NCBI RefSeq assembly: GCF_017996735.1
Contig: NZ_JAGOGJ010000005.1
Location: 1 to 64,000 of the forward strand
Length of the DNA: 64,000 bases
From: Niveispirillum sp.
GTDB lineage: Bacteria; Pseudomonadota; Alphaproteobacteria; Azospirillales; Azospirillaceae
Direction: 5' to 3'
A program made the position numbers and the translations under genes. How positions within the stretch are numbered: position 1 is the stretch's first letter; the number at the start of each line of letters is the position of its first letter. Under the pieces are notes generated by a model. That model was not told the DNA's origin. It ran no database searches and saw only the letters and a list, made by a program, of their open reading frames with translations. Below are positions 51,834 through 59,695 of this stretch, one piece after another.

Positions 51834-52508
51834 TCACTCCGCCGCCTCCCGCACCGCCATCGCCTTTTCCGCCCGGCTGGCCTCTATCGCGTGCCAGGCG
51901 GCGGCGATGTGGCTGCGCATGACGGAGCCGGCCCAGGCGCCGTCGCGCACCTCAAAGGCAGAGACGATTTCCATATGGTGGCGCAGGCTGCGGCGCAGCG
52001 CCTCGGCGTTGTAGCGGTGGAAGGTGCGCAGGACCAGCGGCACCTCCACCACCTGCGCCATCATCAAGGACAGGCGCTGTGTGCCCGCGGCCTGGATGAT
52101 CAGGCGGTGGAACTCGCCATTGGCCTCCGCGATGCGGGACAGCGCGTCGGGGGTGGATGTGGCTTCCAGGGCCAGCATCTCCTCCGCCAACTGCCGCAGG
52201 CGGGCCACCTGTTCCGGTGTGGCGCGTTCAGCGGCGCGTTCGACGGCGTAGCCTTCCAGCATGGCGCGCAGGTCGAAGATCTCCTTGATCTCATCCATCG
52301 ACCAGTCGGCGACAAAGGCACCGTGGTTGCGCATGAATTTCACCGCCCCTTCGGAATTCAACCGGCGCAGCGCCTCGCGGATGGGCGTGCGGCTGACCCC
52401 GATCAGGTCGGCCAGTTCCCCTTCCTTCAGGTGCGCGCCGGGGGGGAATCGGCCGGCATGGATGGCGTCGCGGATTTCGGCATAGGCCTTTTCGACGGCA
52501 TTGCTCAT
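51834..52508 (-). CDS. GntR-family regulator (FCD/FadR subgroup)
   Basis: A 224-residue regulator. The winged helix-turn-helix occupies about residues 5-70 (EKAYAEIRDAIHAGRFPPGAHLKEGELADLIGVSRTPIREALRRLNSEGAV), and the all-helical FCD effector domain follows (EIFDLRAMLEGYAVERAAERAT, NGEFHRLIIQAAG, HMEIVSAF). FCD domains usually bind a metal and a small carboxylate and release DNA when loaded. The start at 52508 has AGGA 10 bases upstream. It is divergent from a TonB receptor; palindromes of the TGTATACA type lie in that gap and before the CoA-transferase and HMGL-hyuAB units, its probable regulon. Confidence 0.9.
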   Translation of the reverse strand: MSNAVEKAYAEIRDAIHAGRFPPGAHLKEGELADLIGVSRTPIREALRRLNSEGAVKFMRNHGAFVADWSMDEIKEIFDLRAMLEGYAVERAAERATPEQVARLRQLAEEMLALEATSTPDALSRIAEANGEFHRLIIQAAGTQRLSLMMAQVVEVPLVLRTFHRYNAEALRRSLRHHMEIVSAFEVRDGAWAGSVMRSHIAAAWHAIEASRAEKAMAVREAAE

Positions 52509-52816
52509 CGCTGCATGTCCTGGTGGGTTCCGTCCCGGCGGTGTGACGCTTGTTCTTAGCGTAAGCGACCCCGTTCGCACCACCCATCCATTCTGCCGGG
52601 CCGGTACGTCGGGGTGCGGAAATCCATGCCGCGCAGCCTGTCGGCCTAGCGCGGCTTTCGCGTCACATTCCGTCGTTAAAGTATACAATGTCATGCATCC
52701 ACGCTTGCCGAAAGCAGATTCTCCTATAAGTTTTTCCTGAGGCGTGCGGTGCGGCGAACAGCCGGACCAGCCCCGGAAAATCAATAAAATCCATGGAACA
52801 GCGGAGACAGGTGACC
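52509..52816. other. Divergent intergenic region, GntR / TonB receptor
   Basis: 308 bases. It contains the GntR-type site at 52679 and, closer to the receptor, TATAAG at 52725 with TTGCCG 14 bases before, a weak promoter candidate with short spacing. No small gene is seen. Confidence 0.5.
52679..52690. promoter_or_regulatory. Candidate GntR operator 3 (AAGTATACAATG)
   Basis: Core AGTATACA, one base off the TGTATACA palindrome at 46231 and 46389. It lies between the GntR gene and the divergent TonB receptor gene, 127 bases before the receptor start. Confidence 0.5.
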
Positions 52817-55126
52817 ATGCGCAACGGTATTTCCTCAGGCCCCCTGCTGGCCGGCACTGCCATCTGTGCGTCAATGATTGTATTCAATATGCCGGCTCAG
52901 GCGCAAAATGCCTCCCCGGCCGGCACCGCCAATGCCAACATGGTCGAAGAGATCGTGGTCATCGCGCGCCAGCGCAGCGAGACGGTGCGCGAAACCCCGG
53001 TCGCCGTGGCCGCCTTCACGTCAGAGACCATTGAAAAGGCAGGCATTTCCGGCCCCGCCGACTTTCTGGCCCTGACCCCCAATGTCAGCTTCCTGCAGAC
53101 CACCAATGTCGGCGAGAGCCAGGTGCATATCCGTGGCGTGATCCAGCCGCGCGATGCAGAGCCGCCCTTTGCCTATGTGCTGGATGGCGTGCTGGTGCCC
53201 AATCCCAACGCCTTCAACCAGGAAATGGTGGATATCGAGCAGATCGAGGTGATCAAGGGCCCGCTGGGATCGATCTATGGCCGCAACGCCATCGGCGGCG
53301 CCATCCTGGTCAGCACCAAGAAGCCCGGCGACACACCGGAGGGACAGGTGCAGGCGGGCTATGAATTCCGGGGCGATGAATACAAGGTCGGCGGCTATGT
53401 CGGCGGACCGCTGGTGGAGAACAAGCTGTTCGCCCGCATCACCGCCGTCCACAAGGACCGCAAGGGCTTTTACGACAATGTCACCCTGAAGGAGAAGGAA
53501 GACCCCTTCACCGAAAGCCTGGTGCGCGGCCGTCTGGTCTATAAGGCGACGGAGGATATCGAGGTCGACCTGTCCGCCGGCTATGGCAAGATTGATGGTT
53601 TTGCCTTCAACTTCAACAACCAGACGGCGGGCACGCCCGGTTTCGTCAATGGCGTGAACATCAAGGACACGTCCATCCCCTATGCCGGCAATGTGCGCAG
53701 CTTCAACAATCAGGAACGTGTCGATCTGTCGGGCAAGGTGGATTGGAACGGCGAGGCCGGCACCCTGACCTTCACCGCCGCCTATCATGACCTGAAGGAG
53801 AATATGGGCGGCGAGGGCGCGGTCGATCTGGCCCTGTTTGGCGTGCCCTTCCCCGGCGGGCCGGCGCCGTCCGATTTCTTCACCAATCCGGCCCTGATCG
53901 AGGGCTATGGCCCCACCCTGCGCGACGGGACCCAGTATCAGGAGCGCAACCAGGACGACACGTCCTTCGAACTGCGCTTCACCTCACCGGGGGAGAACCG
54001 GCTGCGCTATATCGCCGGCGCCTATTACATCAAGTTCAACCGCGAGGTCGTGCTGAACCGTGGCAATGATCTGGGCCAGGGCGTGATCGTGTCCGAGCCG
54101 CTGGGCGGTCCCGCCAACCCGATCGTGGCCGTCACCTGGACCGACAATGCCAACGAGGCCTGGGCCGTGTTCGGGCAGTTGGCCTATGACATCACGCCCG
54201 ACCTCGAAATCTCCACGGCCATGCGCTACGACAAGGAAGATCGCAAGTCCAAGAACCTGACGCCAGCCGCCTATTCCCCGCTTCCCAACGTCACGGGTCT
54301 GGTACGCTCGGATAATTTCAGCGCCGCACAGCCGCGCGTCTCCCTGCGCTGGAAGGCGACGGAGGATGTGTCGCTCTACGCCACCTATGGCGAGGGGTTC
54401 CGGTCGGGCGGCTTCAACCCGCTGGGCAGCCGTTTCAACATCATCAATGTCGACGGCGTCACCAATACCACCGTGCAGGACCAGTTCGGCAAGGAAAGCT
54501 CCACTTCCTATGAGGCGGGCGTAAAAAGCCGGCTGCTGGACGGCCGCCTGACCCTGAATGTCGCGGCCTTCAGCACCAAGGTCGAGAATGCGCAGTTCTT
54601 CCAGTTCTTCCCCTTCTCGCTCTCCCGCGTGATCTCCATTGTCGACCGCAACCAGATCAAGGGCTTCGAGGTGGATGGGCAGGCGCGTGTGGCGGACGGG
54701 CTGGACCTGTTCTTCGGCTATGGCTATCTGAACAGCGAGATCAAGGAGAATGCTGAACTGCCGCAGACCGTGGGCAACCGCTTCCCCTTCACGGCCAAGT
54801 ATGACGTGATCCTGGGCGGCCAGTATACGGTGCCGGTCTTCGCCGATTACGACATGTCGGCGCGTGTGGAATATAACCGCACGGGGCCGATGTTCTTCGA
54901 CACGCTGAACACGCCGGGCACGGAACGGCCGGCCATCGATCTGGTCAATGTCCGGCTGGGGGTGGAGAACGAAACCTGGGGCGCCACGCTCTATGCCCGC
55001 AACCTGTTCGACAAGCGCTACAATGTCGACGGTGTGGTGCTGGTCGTGCCCAACACCACCGTCTTCAACTTCACCACCAAGGCCCCGCCGCGCACCGTGG
55101 GCGTGGAGGTGAAGGCCCGGTTCTGA
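52817..55126 (+). CDS. TonB-dependent outer-membrane receptor
   Basis: A 769-residue receptor. I start at 52817 (GGAGACAGGTGACC upstream); ATG 52793 is an alternative. Signal peptide LAGTAICASMIVFNMPAQAQ, TonB box VEEIVVIARQR near 43-53, plug motif IEVIKGPLGSIYGRNAIGGAILV, and end KARF. It is divergent from the GntR regulator with an operator-like site in between, which suggests substrate-induced uptake for the pathway of the CoA-transferase, HMGL-like and HyuAB enzymes (inference). A G/C hairpin follows at 55137. Confidence 0.9.
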   Translation: MRNGISSGPLLAGTAICASMIVFNMPAQAQNASPAGTANANMVEEIVVIARQRSETVRETPVAVAAFTSETIEKAGISGPADFLALTPNVSFLQTTNVGESQVHIRGVIQPRDAEPPFAYVLDGVLVPNPNAFNQEMVDIEQIEVIKGPLGSIYGRNAIGGAILVSTKKPGDTPEGQVQAGYEFRGDEYKVGGYVGGPLVENKLFARITAVHKDRKGFYDNVTLKEKEDPFTESLVRGRLVYKATEDIEVDLSAGYGKIDGFAFNFNNQTAGTPGFVNGVNIKDTSIPYAGNVRSFNNQERVDLSGKVDWNGEAGTLTFTAAYHDLKENMGGEGAVDLALFGVPFPGGPAPSDFFTNPALIEGYGPTLRDGTQYQERNQDDTSFELRFTSPGENRLRYIAGAYYIKFNREVVLNRGNDLGQGVIVSEPLGGPANPIVAVTWTDNANEAWAVFGQLAYDITPDLEISTAMRYDKEDRKSKNLTPAAYSPLPNVTGLVRSDNFSAAQPRVSLRWKATEDVSLYATYGEGFRSGGFNPLGSRFNIINVDGVTNTTVQDQFGKESSTSYEAGVKSRLLDGRLTLNVAAFSTKVENAQFFQFFPFSLSRVISIVDRNQIKGFEVDGQARVADGLDLFFGYGYLNSEIKENAELPQTVGNRFPFTAKYDVILGGQYTVPVFADYDMSARVEYNRTGPMFFDTLNTPGTERPAIDLVNVRLGVENETWGATLYARNLFDKRYNVDGVVLVVPNTTVFNFTTKAPPRTVGVEVKARF

Positions 55127-55136
55127 TGCCGCAAGA

Positions 55137-55159
55137 GCGGGGTCGGTGACCGGCCCCGC
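55137..55159. terminator. GC hairpin between convergent genes
   Basis: GCGGGGTCGG (55137-55146) pairs with CCGGCCCCGC (55150-55159), one G-T pair, three-base loop, no T-run. It separates the TonB receptor from the convergent AraC-type gene. Confidence 0.5.
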
Positions 55160-55166
55160 CCGATAG

Positions 55167-55508
55167 TCACGCCGCCAGCGCCCCCGCCCGCCAGGCGCGG
55201 GGGCTGGTGCCATAGGCGGCGCGAAAGCAGCGGCTGAAATGCGCGGCGTCGTTGAAGCCCCAGGAGAAGGCGATATCGGTGACGCTGCGCCCGCCCTGGA
55301 CGGGATCGCCCAGCGCGGCACGGCAGCGTTCCAGGCGGCAGGCGCGGACATGGTCGGCAAAACGCAGCCCCATGCCCGCGAACAGCCGGTGTAGATGCCG
55401 CACGGAAATGCCGGCCGCCGCCGCCACCATGGCGGGCGACAGGTCCGGCTCGTCCAGCCGCGTTTCCACCAGCCGCAGCAACAGGCGGGGGGAGATGCAA
55501 TCGGCCAT
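55167..55508 (-). CDS. HTH-only AraC-type protein
   Basis: A 113-residue protein made of the AraC DNA-binding region only: AAAAGISVRHLHRLFAGMGLRFADHVRACRLERC and the second helix-turn-helix SVTDIAFSWGFNDAAHFSRCFRAAYGTSPRAWR. It resembles the last 100 residues of the regulator at 15922. No sensing domain precedes it; the upstream 15 bases separate it from the VOC gene on the same strand. It could be a remnant of a longer regulator or a constitutive short regulator of the SoxS/MarA type. A longer antisense-like reading frame across this place is not a gene. Confidence 0.75.
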   Translation of the reverse strand: MADCISPRLLLRLVETRLDEPDLSPAMVAAAAGISVRHLHRLFAGMGLRFADHVRACRLERCRAALGDPVQGGRSVTDIAFSWGFNDAAHFSRCFRAAYGTSPRAWRAGALAA

Positions 55509-55523
55509 GCCCGCCTCCCCGCC

Positions 55524-56051
55524 TCAACCGAAGGTGCGCACAGGGTCTTCGCCCTGCCAGCCGACACTGGCAAGCTGGATGGTGGTGAACAGCTTTTCCA
55601 CCGTCGGCACCATCTCGATCAGCTCGATCATGCCGCCCAGGGTGCGGGTCGTATCCATATAGGCCGCCCGCGCGCCCACCCCCGCCACGCCATAAAGCGC
55701 CTGCTCATAGCCCAGATCCTTGTAGAACTGGACCGAGGCGTCGAAGTCCGGGCAGGACAGGGCGAAGTGGTGGAAACCGTTCGGCCGCTCGTTATAGACG
55801 CTGGGCGCGTCATTATTCTGCTGGATCAGTTCGAAGATCATGTGGCCCGAGGCGCCCAGCGCAATGGTCAGATCGGCATCGCAGGGCTTGCCACGATAGG
55901 TGAAATCGGCCAGCGGGAAATGTTCGATCAGGAACCAGGGGCCGATATTCAGCCGCTTGGTGTAATCGGCCATGGCGCGATGGATATCGTCGCAGGTGAA
56001 GGCGATCTGGATGACACCATCGGTCGGCTGACCGAAATTCAACAGGGGCAT
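55524..56051 (-). CDS. VOC (glyoxalase/dioxygenase superfamily) protein
   Basis: A 175-residue protein with two beta-alpha-beta-beta-beta modules: VIQIAFTCDDIHRAMADYTKRLNIGPW and, later, GFHHFALSCPDFDASVQFYKDLGYEQAL, with FELIQQNND and GGMIELIEMVPT as possible metal-ligand strands (His, Glu). Relatives are glyoxalases, methylmalonyl-CoA epimerases and extradiol dioxygenases; I cannot choose. The start at 56051 has GAGAG before it, with ATG 56063 as alternative; the longer open frame crosses a repeat element and is not used. It is followed in the same unit by the HTH-only AraC-type gene. Confidence 0.8.
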   Translation of the reverse strand: MPLLNFGQPTDGVIQIAFTCDDIHRAMADYTKRLNIGPWFLIEHFPLADFTYRGKPCDADLTIALGASGHMIFELIQQNNDAPSVYNERPNGFHHFALSCPDFDASVQFYKDLGYEQALYGVAGVGARAAYMDTTRTLGGMIELIEMVPTVEKLFTTIQLASVGWQGEDPVRTFG

Positions 56052-56089
56052 GGTGGCTCTCATGAAATGGGATTGAGTGGTGGGTTTTC

Positions 56090-56227
56090 CCTCACCCTCC
56101 CACCGCTTCGCGGCGGGCCCCTCCCTCTCCCGCAAGCGGGAGAGGGGTGAAGTCGATGTTCCACCCCTCGCCCACGAAGGTGGGAGAGGGAGGGGCCCAT
56201 TGGCGCCAGCCAATGGGAGGGTGAGGG
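56090..56227. repeat. CCCTCACCCTCCC intergenic palindromic repeat, copy 3
   Basis: Third copy of the element at 23474 and 28515, shorter (138 bases), again starting CCCTCACCCTCCC and ending GGGAGGGTGAGGG. It lies between the end of a TonB receptor gene and the VOC gene on the same strand. Confidence 0.85.
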
Positions 56228-56244
56228 CAACCCCGGACAAAGGC

Positions 56245-58995
56245 TCAGAAGCTGTACTTGACGCTCAGCATCCATTCGCGCGGACGGCCGTAATAGGCTT
56301 CGTCGATGCCGAAGGTGGCGGCGGCCAGCAGGTTGGTGACATAGGTCTTGTCGAACAGGTTGGTGACGGCGGCAGCCACTTCCCAGTTCTCGTCCGGATC
56401 GCGCCAGGACAGGCGGACATTGGCCAGCCAATAGGCATCCTGGGCCAGTTGCCGCATGGTCACCTTGTAGCCTTCCGCCACCTGCGCCGGTGTCAGGGCG
56501 TTGCGGATATCCGGCGTGCCCTGCCAGTTGGCGCCGCCACCCAGATTGTACGGGTCCTTCCAGGTCTTGGAGCGGTAGGAGGCGTCGCCGCGCAGGGCCA
56601 GCAGGCCTACCCCGTCCACGAACCAGCTTTTCTGTGCGCCCACCGTGAAGGTCCATTCCGGCGCGTCCACCAGCTTGTCGTCCAGCGACAGGTCGGTATC
56701 GCAGAACCGGCCCTTGGTGGCGTCATAGATGGCCTGTGCGCAGGCCGACCGGTTGAACTTGTCCCATTTGGAATGGAGATAGCCGCCGGCCAGGTTCACG
56801 TCGAAGCCCTTGGCCAGCCGCGCCGTCACCTCCCCTTCAAAGCCCCACAGCACGCTGTCGCCGATATTGCGGGTCAGCAGCAGCAAGGCACCGCCGCCGC
56901 TGGACCCGACGGTCGTGACCTGCATGTCCTTGTAGTCGCTGTAGAAGCCGGCAAGGTTCAGGATGATGCTGCCATCGGCCAGCGTGTTCTTCGACCCCAG
57001 TTCGTAGGTGTAGAGAACCTCCGGATCATAGGCGAGGTCGGTATTGTTCTGTTGTGTCGGGCGCGGTGACCAGCCGCCGCCCTTGAAGCCCTTGGACCAG
57101 GACGCATAGACCATGTTGTCCGATGTCAGCTTCCAGTCCAGCCCCACCTTGGGCGTGAAGGAGCCCCAGCTATCCTTCAACTCACGCGGGCCGACATAGC
57201 GGGCCAGACCGTTCTCCTCGAACGGTTCCACGCTGCCCGTATAGCCCGGCGTGCCCGGCCCGAATTTCGGGTCCTTGACCAGTTGCAGCATGTTGTCCTG
57301 GGTATAGAGCTTCTTGTCCTCGCTGTAGCGTCCGCCCAGGGTCAGATTCAGGTCCGGCGTCAAGTCATAATTGATCTGGCTGAAGACGGCCCAGGTATCG
57401 ACCTTGATCTTGTTCTTGGGGAAATAATCGAAGCTGAAGGCGTTGGTGGTGCAGTCCGGCGCCGCACCGGCGCTGCAGGGGCCGACGGCATACATGTCGG
57501 GCAGGACGGGGCTGAGCACTTCATAAAGCCCGCTGAAAAGCTCCACCGCATTGTCGTCGAAGGCGTTCTCGCGCAGGTAATAGCCGCCGGTGACCCAGCG
57601 CAGCCGACCATCCATGGCGTCGCCGGACAGTTGCAGTTCCTGGCTGAACTGGTCCTGCGTCACATGGTTGCCCGTGGCCGCCACGGGATAGGGCGACTTG
57701 TCGGCGTCACGCGGGAAATAGGCGTCGATCTCGCGATAGGCGGTGATGGATTTCAGGGTCAGGTTCTCCCCCAGCTCCCAATCCACCGTGCTGGACACGC
57801 CCCAGACCTCGTTCCGGTCTTCCGCCGGGTCCAGGCTGTTGGACACGCCCGGCTTGCCCGTCACCCAGCGGCCGTCGAACTTCGTTCCCGCCGGCAGGCC
57901 CAGCTTCTGGTTCCAGTAGGGGACGATGACGCTGTTATACAGATCATCGAAACGGAACAGCTTGTCCGATGGGGTCGGATCGACGGCCAGCGGCGGCAGG
58001 CCGGCGGGCAGGCCCGAAATAGTAGGCGCGCCGGCCATGGCGGCGAAAAGCTGGAAGGCCGTCGGCTCGAACCCCAGGGCCGCCACAACGTCGGGCGGAA
58101 GTCCCAGCGACGGGGCCGTGTCGGACGGGTAGCGGTTGACCAGCGACCCCGCCGGCCCCTTCTGTTTCTGCCGCTGGTAATCGCCCTGGATGGTGATGTC
58201 GATCTTCTCCGACGGCAGCCAGCGGATGGCGCCACGCGCCAATTGCTTGCCCTCGTCCGACAGGCGTTCGCCATTGGTCAGGTTCTTGCCCCAGCCATTG
58301 CGGTGAACGGCAGCACCCGACAGCTTGAAGCCCAGCACGCCCGGCACGATGGGGCCGCTGACATAGGCCTTCACGTCGGATCGCTGGTAGGAACCGGTGA
58401 TGCCCTCCACCGATCCTTCGAAATCGCCATCGACCACGACGGGCTTGGTGACGATCTTGATGGCGCCGCCGACCGTATTCTTGCCGTACAGCGTGCCCTG
58501 CGGCCCGCGCAGCACTTCCAGCCGCTCCACATCCGACAGGTCCAGCGCCCCGCCGATGGTGCGGGCCAGATAGACGTCATCGACGTAAAGCCCGACGCCG
58601 GGATCGGTGGGGAACAGGAAATCCTGCTGCCCGACACCCCGGATATAGGCGTTCAGCGAACTGCCGCCGCCATCGGCGCGGCCACTGCTGATCTCCACAT
58701 TGGGTGTGAAACGCGCGATGCCCACCAGATTGGTGACCGCCTGGTCGGCCAGGGCACTCGCCGTGAAGGCGGTGACCGATACCGGCGCTTCCTGCAGCTT
58801 TTCCGCCCGCCGCTGCGCCGTCACCACGATCTCTTCCAGGCGCAGGCTGTCATCCTCTGCCGCCGGTGCGTTTTGCGCCTGCGAAGCCACCGGCCCCAGG
58901 GCCAGCAAGGCCGTACCAGCCAGGGCCAGGAACCGCGCCCTGCGGGCGGAGGGCCGGCTATATTGCAACGCAAAAGAATTGGGAACCGGGATCAC
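56245..58995 (-). CDS. TonB-dependent outer-membrane receptor (large)
   Basis: A 916-residue receptor, the largest of the six. I prefer the GTG start at 58995 because AGGGAGGTCCAA lies just before it; the ATG at 59016 has no ribosome site. Signal peptide RFLALAGTALLALGPVASQAQ, TonB box EEIVVTAQRR near 55-64, plug motif LEVLRGPQGTLYGKNTVGGAIKIV, and end KYSF. It is divergent from the cupin / acyl-CoA ligase unit. A degenerate TGTATG stretch at 59013-59021 resembles the GntR sites. A long antisense frame covers it but is not a gene. Confidence 0.9.
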   Translation of the reverse strand: MIPVPNSFALQYSRPSARRARFLALAGTALLALGPVASQAQNAPAAEDDSLRLEEIVVTAQRRAEKLQEAPVSVTAFTASALADQAVTNLVGIARFTPNVEISSGRADGGGSSLNAYIRGVGQQDFLFPTDPGVGLYVDDVYLARTIGGALDLSDVERLEVLRGPQGTLYGKNTVGGAIKIVTKPVVVDGDFEGSVEGITGSYQRSDVKAYVSGPIVPGVLGFKLSGAAVHRNGWGKNLTNGERLSDEGKQLARGAIRWLPSEKIDITIQGDYQRQKQKGPAGSLVNRYPSDTAPSLGLPPDVVAALGFEPTAFQLFAAMAGAPTISGLPAGLPPLAVDPTPSDKLFRFDDLYNSVIVPYWNQKLGLPAGTKFDGRWVTGKPGVSNSLDPAEDRNEVWGVSSTVDWELGENLTLKSITAYREIDAYFPRDADKSPYPVAATGNHVTQDQFSQELQLSGDAMDGRLRWVTGGYYLRENAFDDNAVELFSGLYEVLSPVLPDMYAVGPCSAGAAPDCTTNAFSFDYFPKNKIKVDTWAVFSQINYDLTPDLNLTLGGRYSEDKKLYTQDNMLQLVKDPKFGPGTPGYTGSVEPFEENGLARYVGPRELKDSWGSFTPKVGLDWKLTSDNMVYASWSKGFKGGGWSPRPTQQNNTDLAYDPEVLYTYELGSKNTLADGSIILNLAGFYSDYKDMQVTTVGSSGGGALLLLTRNIGDSVLWGFEGEVTARLAKGFDVNLAGGYLHSKWDKFNRSACAQAIYDATKGRFCDTDLSLDDKLVDAPEWTFTVGAQKSWFVDGVGLLALRGDASYRSKTWKDPYNLGGGANWQGTPDIRNALTPAQVAEGYKVTMRQLAQDAYWLANVRLSWRDPDENWEVAAAVTNLFDKTYVTNLLAAATFGIDEAYYGRPREWMLSVKYSF

Positions 58996-59192
58996 TTGGA
59001 CCTCCCTAGATGGCATACATTATTGTTGATGTTGGAGGAAATGATGCGGCAGGCTGGAAGCGGCCTGTATAGCGGGAATTACCCATGCTCGACTGTCATC
59101 CACCCGGCAATATGGGTGTTTCCCCCTATGCCGGGCTGCCGGACACCCCGTTATCCTTGTCGCATCATCCCTGCGACAGACGGAGTTGTCCG

Positions 59193-59681
59193 ATGAGCAC
59201 GCATCTGCTGAAACGGTCCGATGCCGGTACGGTGACCGCGACCACGCAGCACCGGCCCGCCTTTTTCGATCCCGGTAGCCTGCCCTGGCTGCCCTGGGTC
59301 ATGCCGGGCACCTTTTTCAAACTGCTGAACGTCAACCCGATGAATGGCGGGTTCAGCATGCTGCTGAAGGTGGAACCCGACAATTGGGCGCCCGTCCATG
59401 GCCATCTGGGGTCGGTTGAAGGCTGGCTGCTGGAAGGCGGCTTCGGCTATGGCAAGGATGATCGCGGCCGCCCCGGCCACTATGTCTTTGAAAGCGGTGG
59501 CATCCGCCATGAACCCGACACGGACAAGGATGGCATGGTGATGTTCGCCATCGCCCATGGCCCGCTGTGCGGCTACAATGATGATGGTTCCATCGCCGGC
59601 ATCGTGGATGCCCGCGCCATGTATGATCTGGCCGTGGCCGGCGGGGCCGCCGGTCACCTGCCTAAGCCGCTGGACTGGTAA
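59193..59681 (+). CDS. Cupin protein (2,4'-dihydroxyacetophenone-dioxygenase-like), copy 2
   Basis: A 162-residue cupin with metal-ligand pattern His69, His71, Glu76 in [22 protein letters not shown] and His106 in [10 protein letters not shown]. The arrangement matches the first cupin (19381) and ChrR-like cupin dioxygenases such as 2,4'-dihydroxyacetophenone dioxygenase, but overall similarity between the two is low, so they are distant paralogs. The start at 59193 follows ACGGAG. It heads a unit with two acyl-CoA ligases and lies back to back with a TonB receptor. If it cleaves an aryl ketone, the acids formed could be activated by the ligases next to it (inference). Confidence 0.7.
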   Translation: MSTHLLKRSDAGTVTATTQHRPAFFDPGSLPWLPWVMPGTFFKLLNVNPMNGGFSMLLKVEPDNWAPVHGHLGSVEGWLLEGGFGYGKDDRGRPGHYVFESGGIRHEPDTDKDGMVMFAIAHGPLCGYNDDGSIAGIVDARAMYDLAVAGGAAGHLPKPLDW

Positions 59682-59695
59682 GGGAGGACGCACCG

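Noticed and set aside
53984..55573. Long - strand frame covering the AraC-type gene and the receptor's 3' part
   Set aside because: It is out of frame with the AraC helix-turn-helix text and antisense to the TonB receptor.
57283..59196. Open frame of 637 codons antisense to the receptor at 56245
   Set aside because: Same GC effect; no ribosome site or domain.
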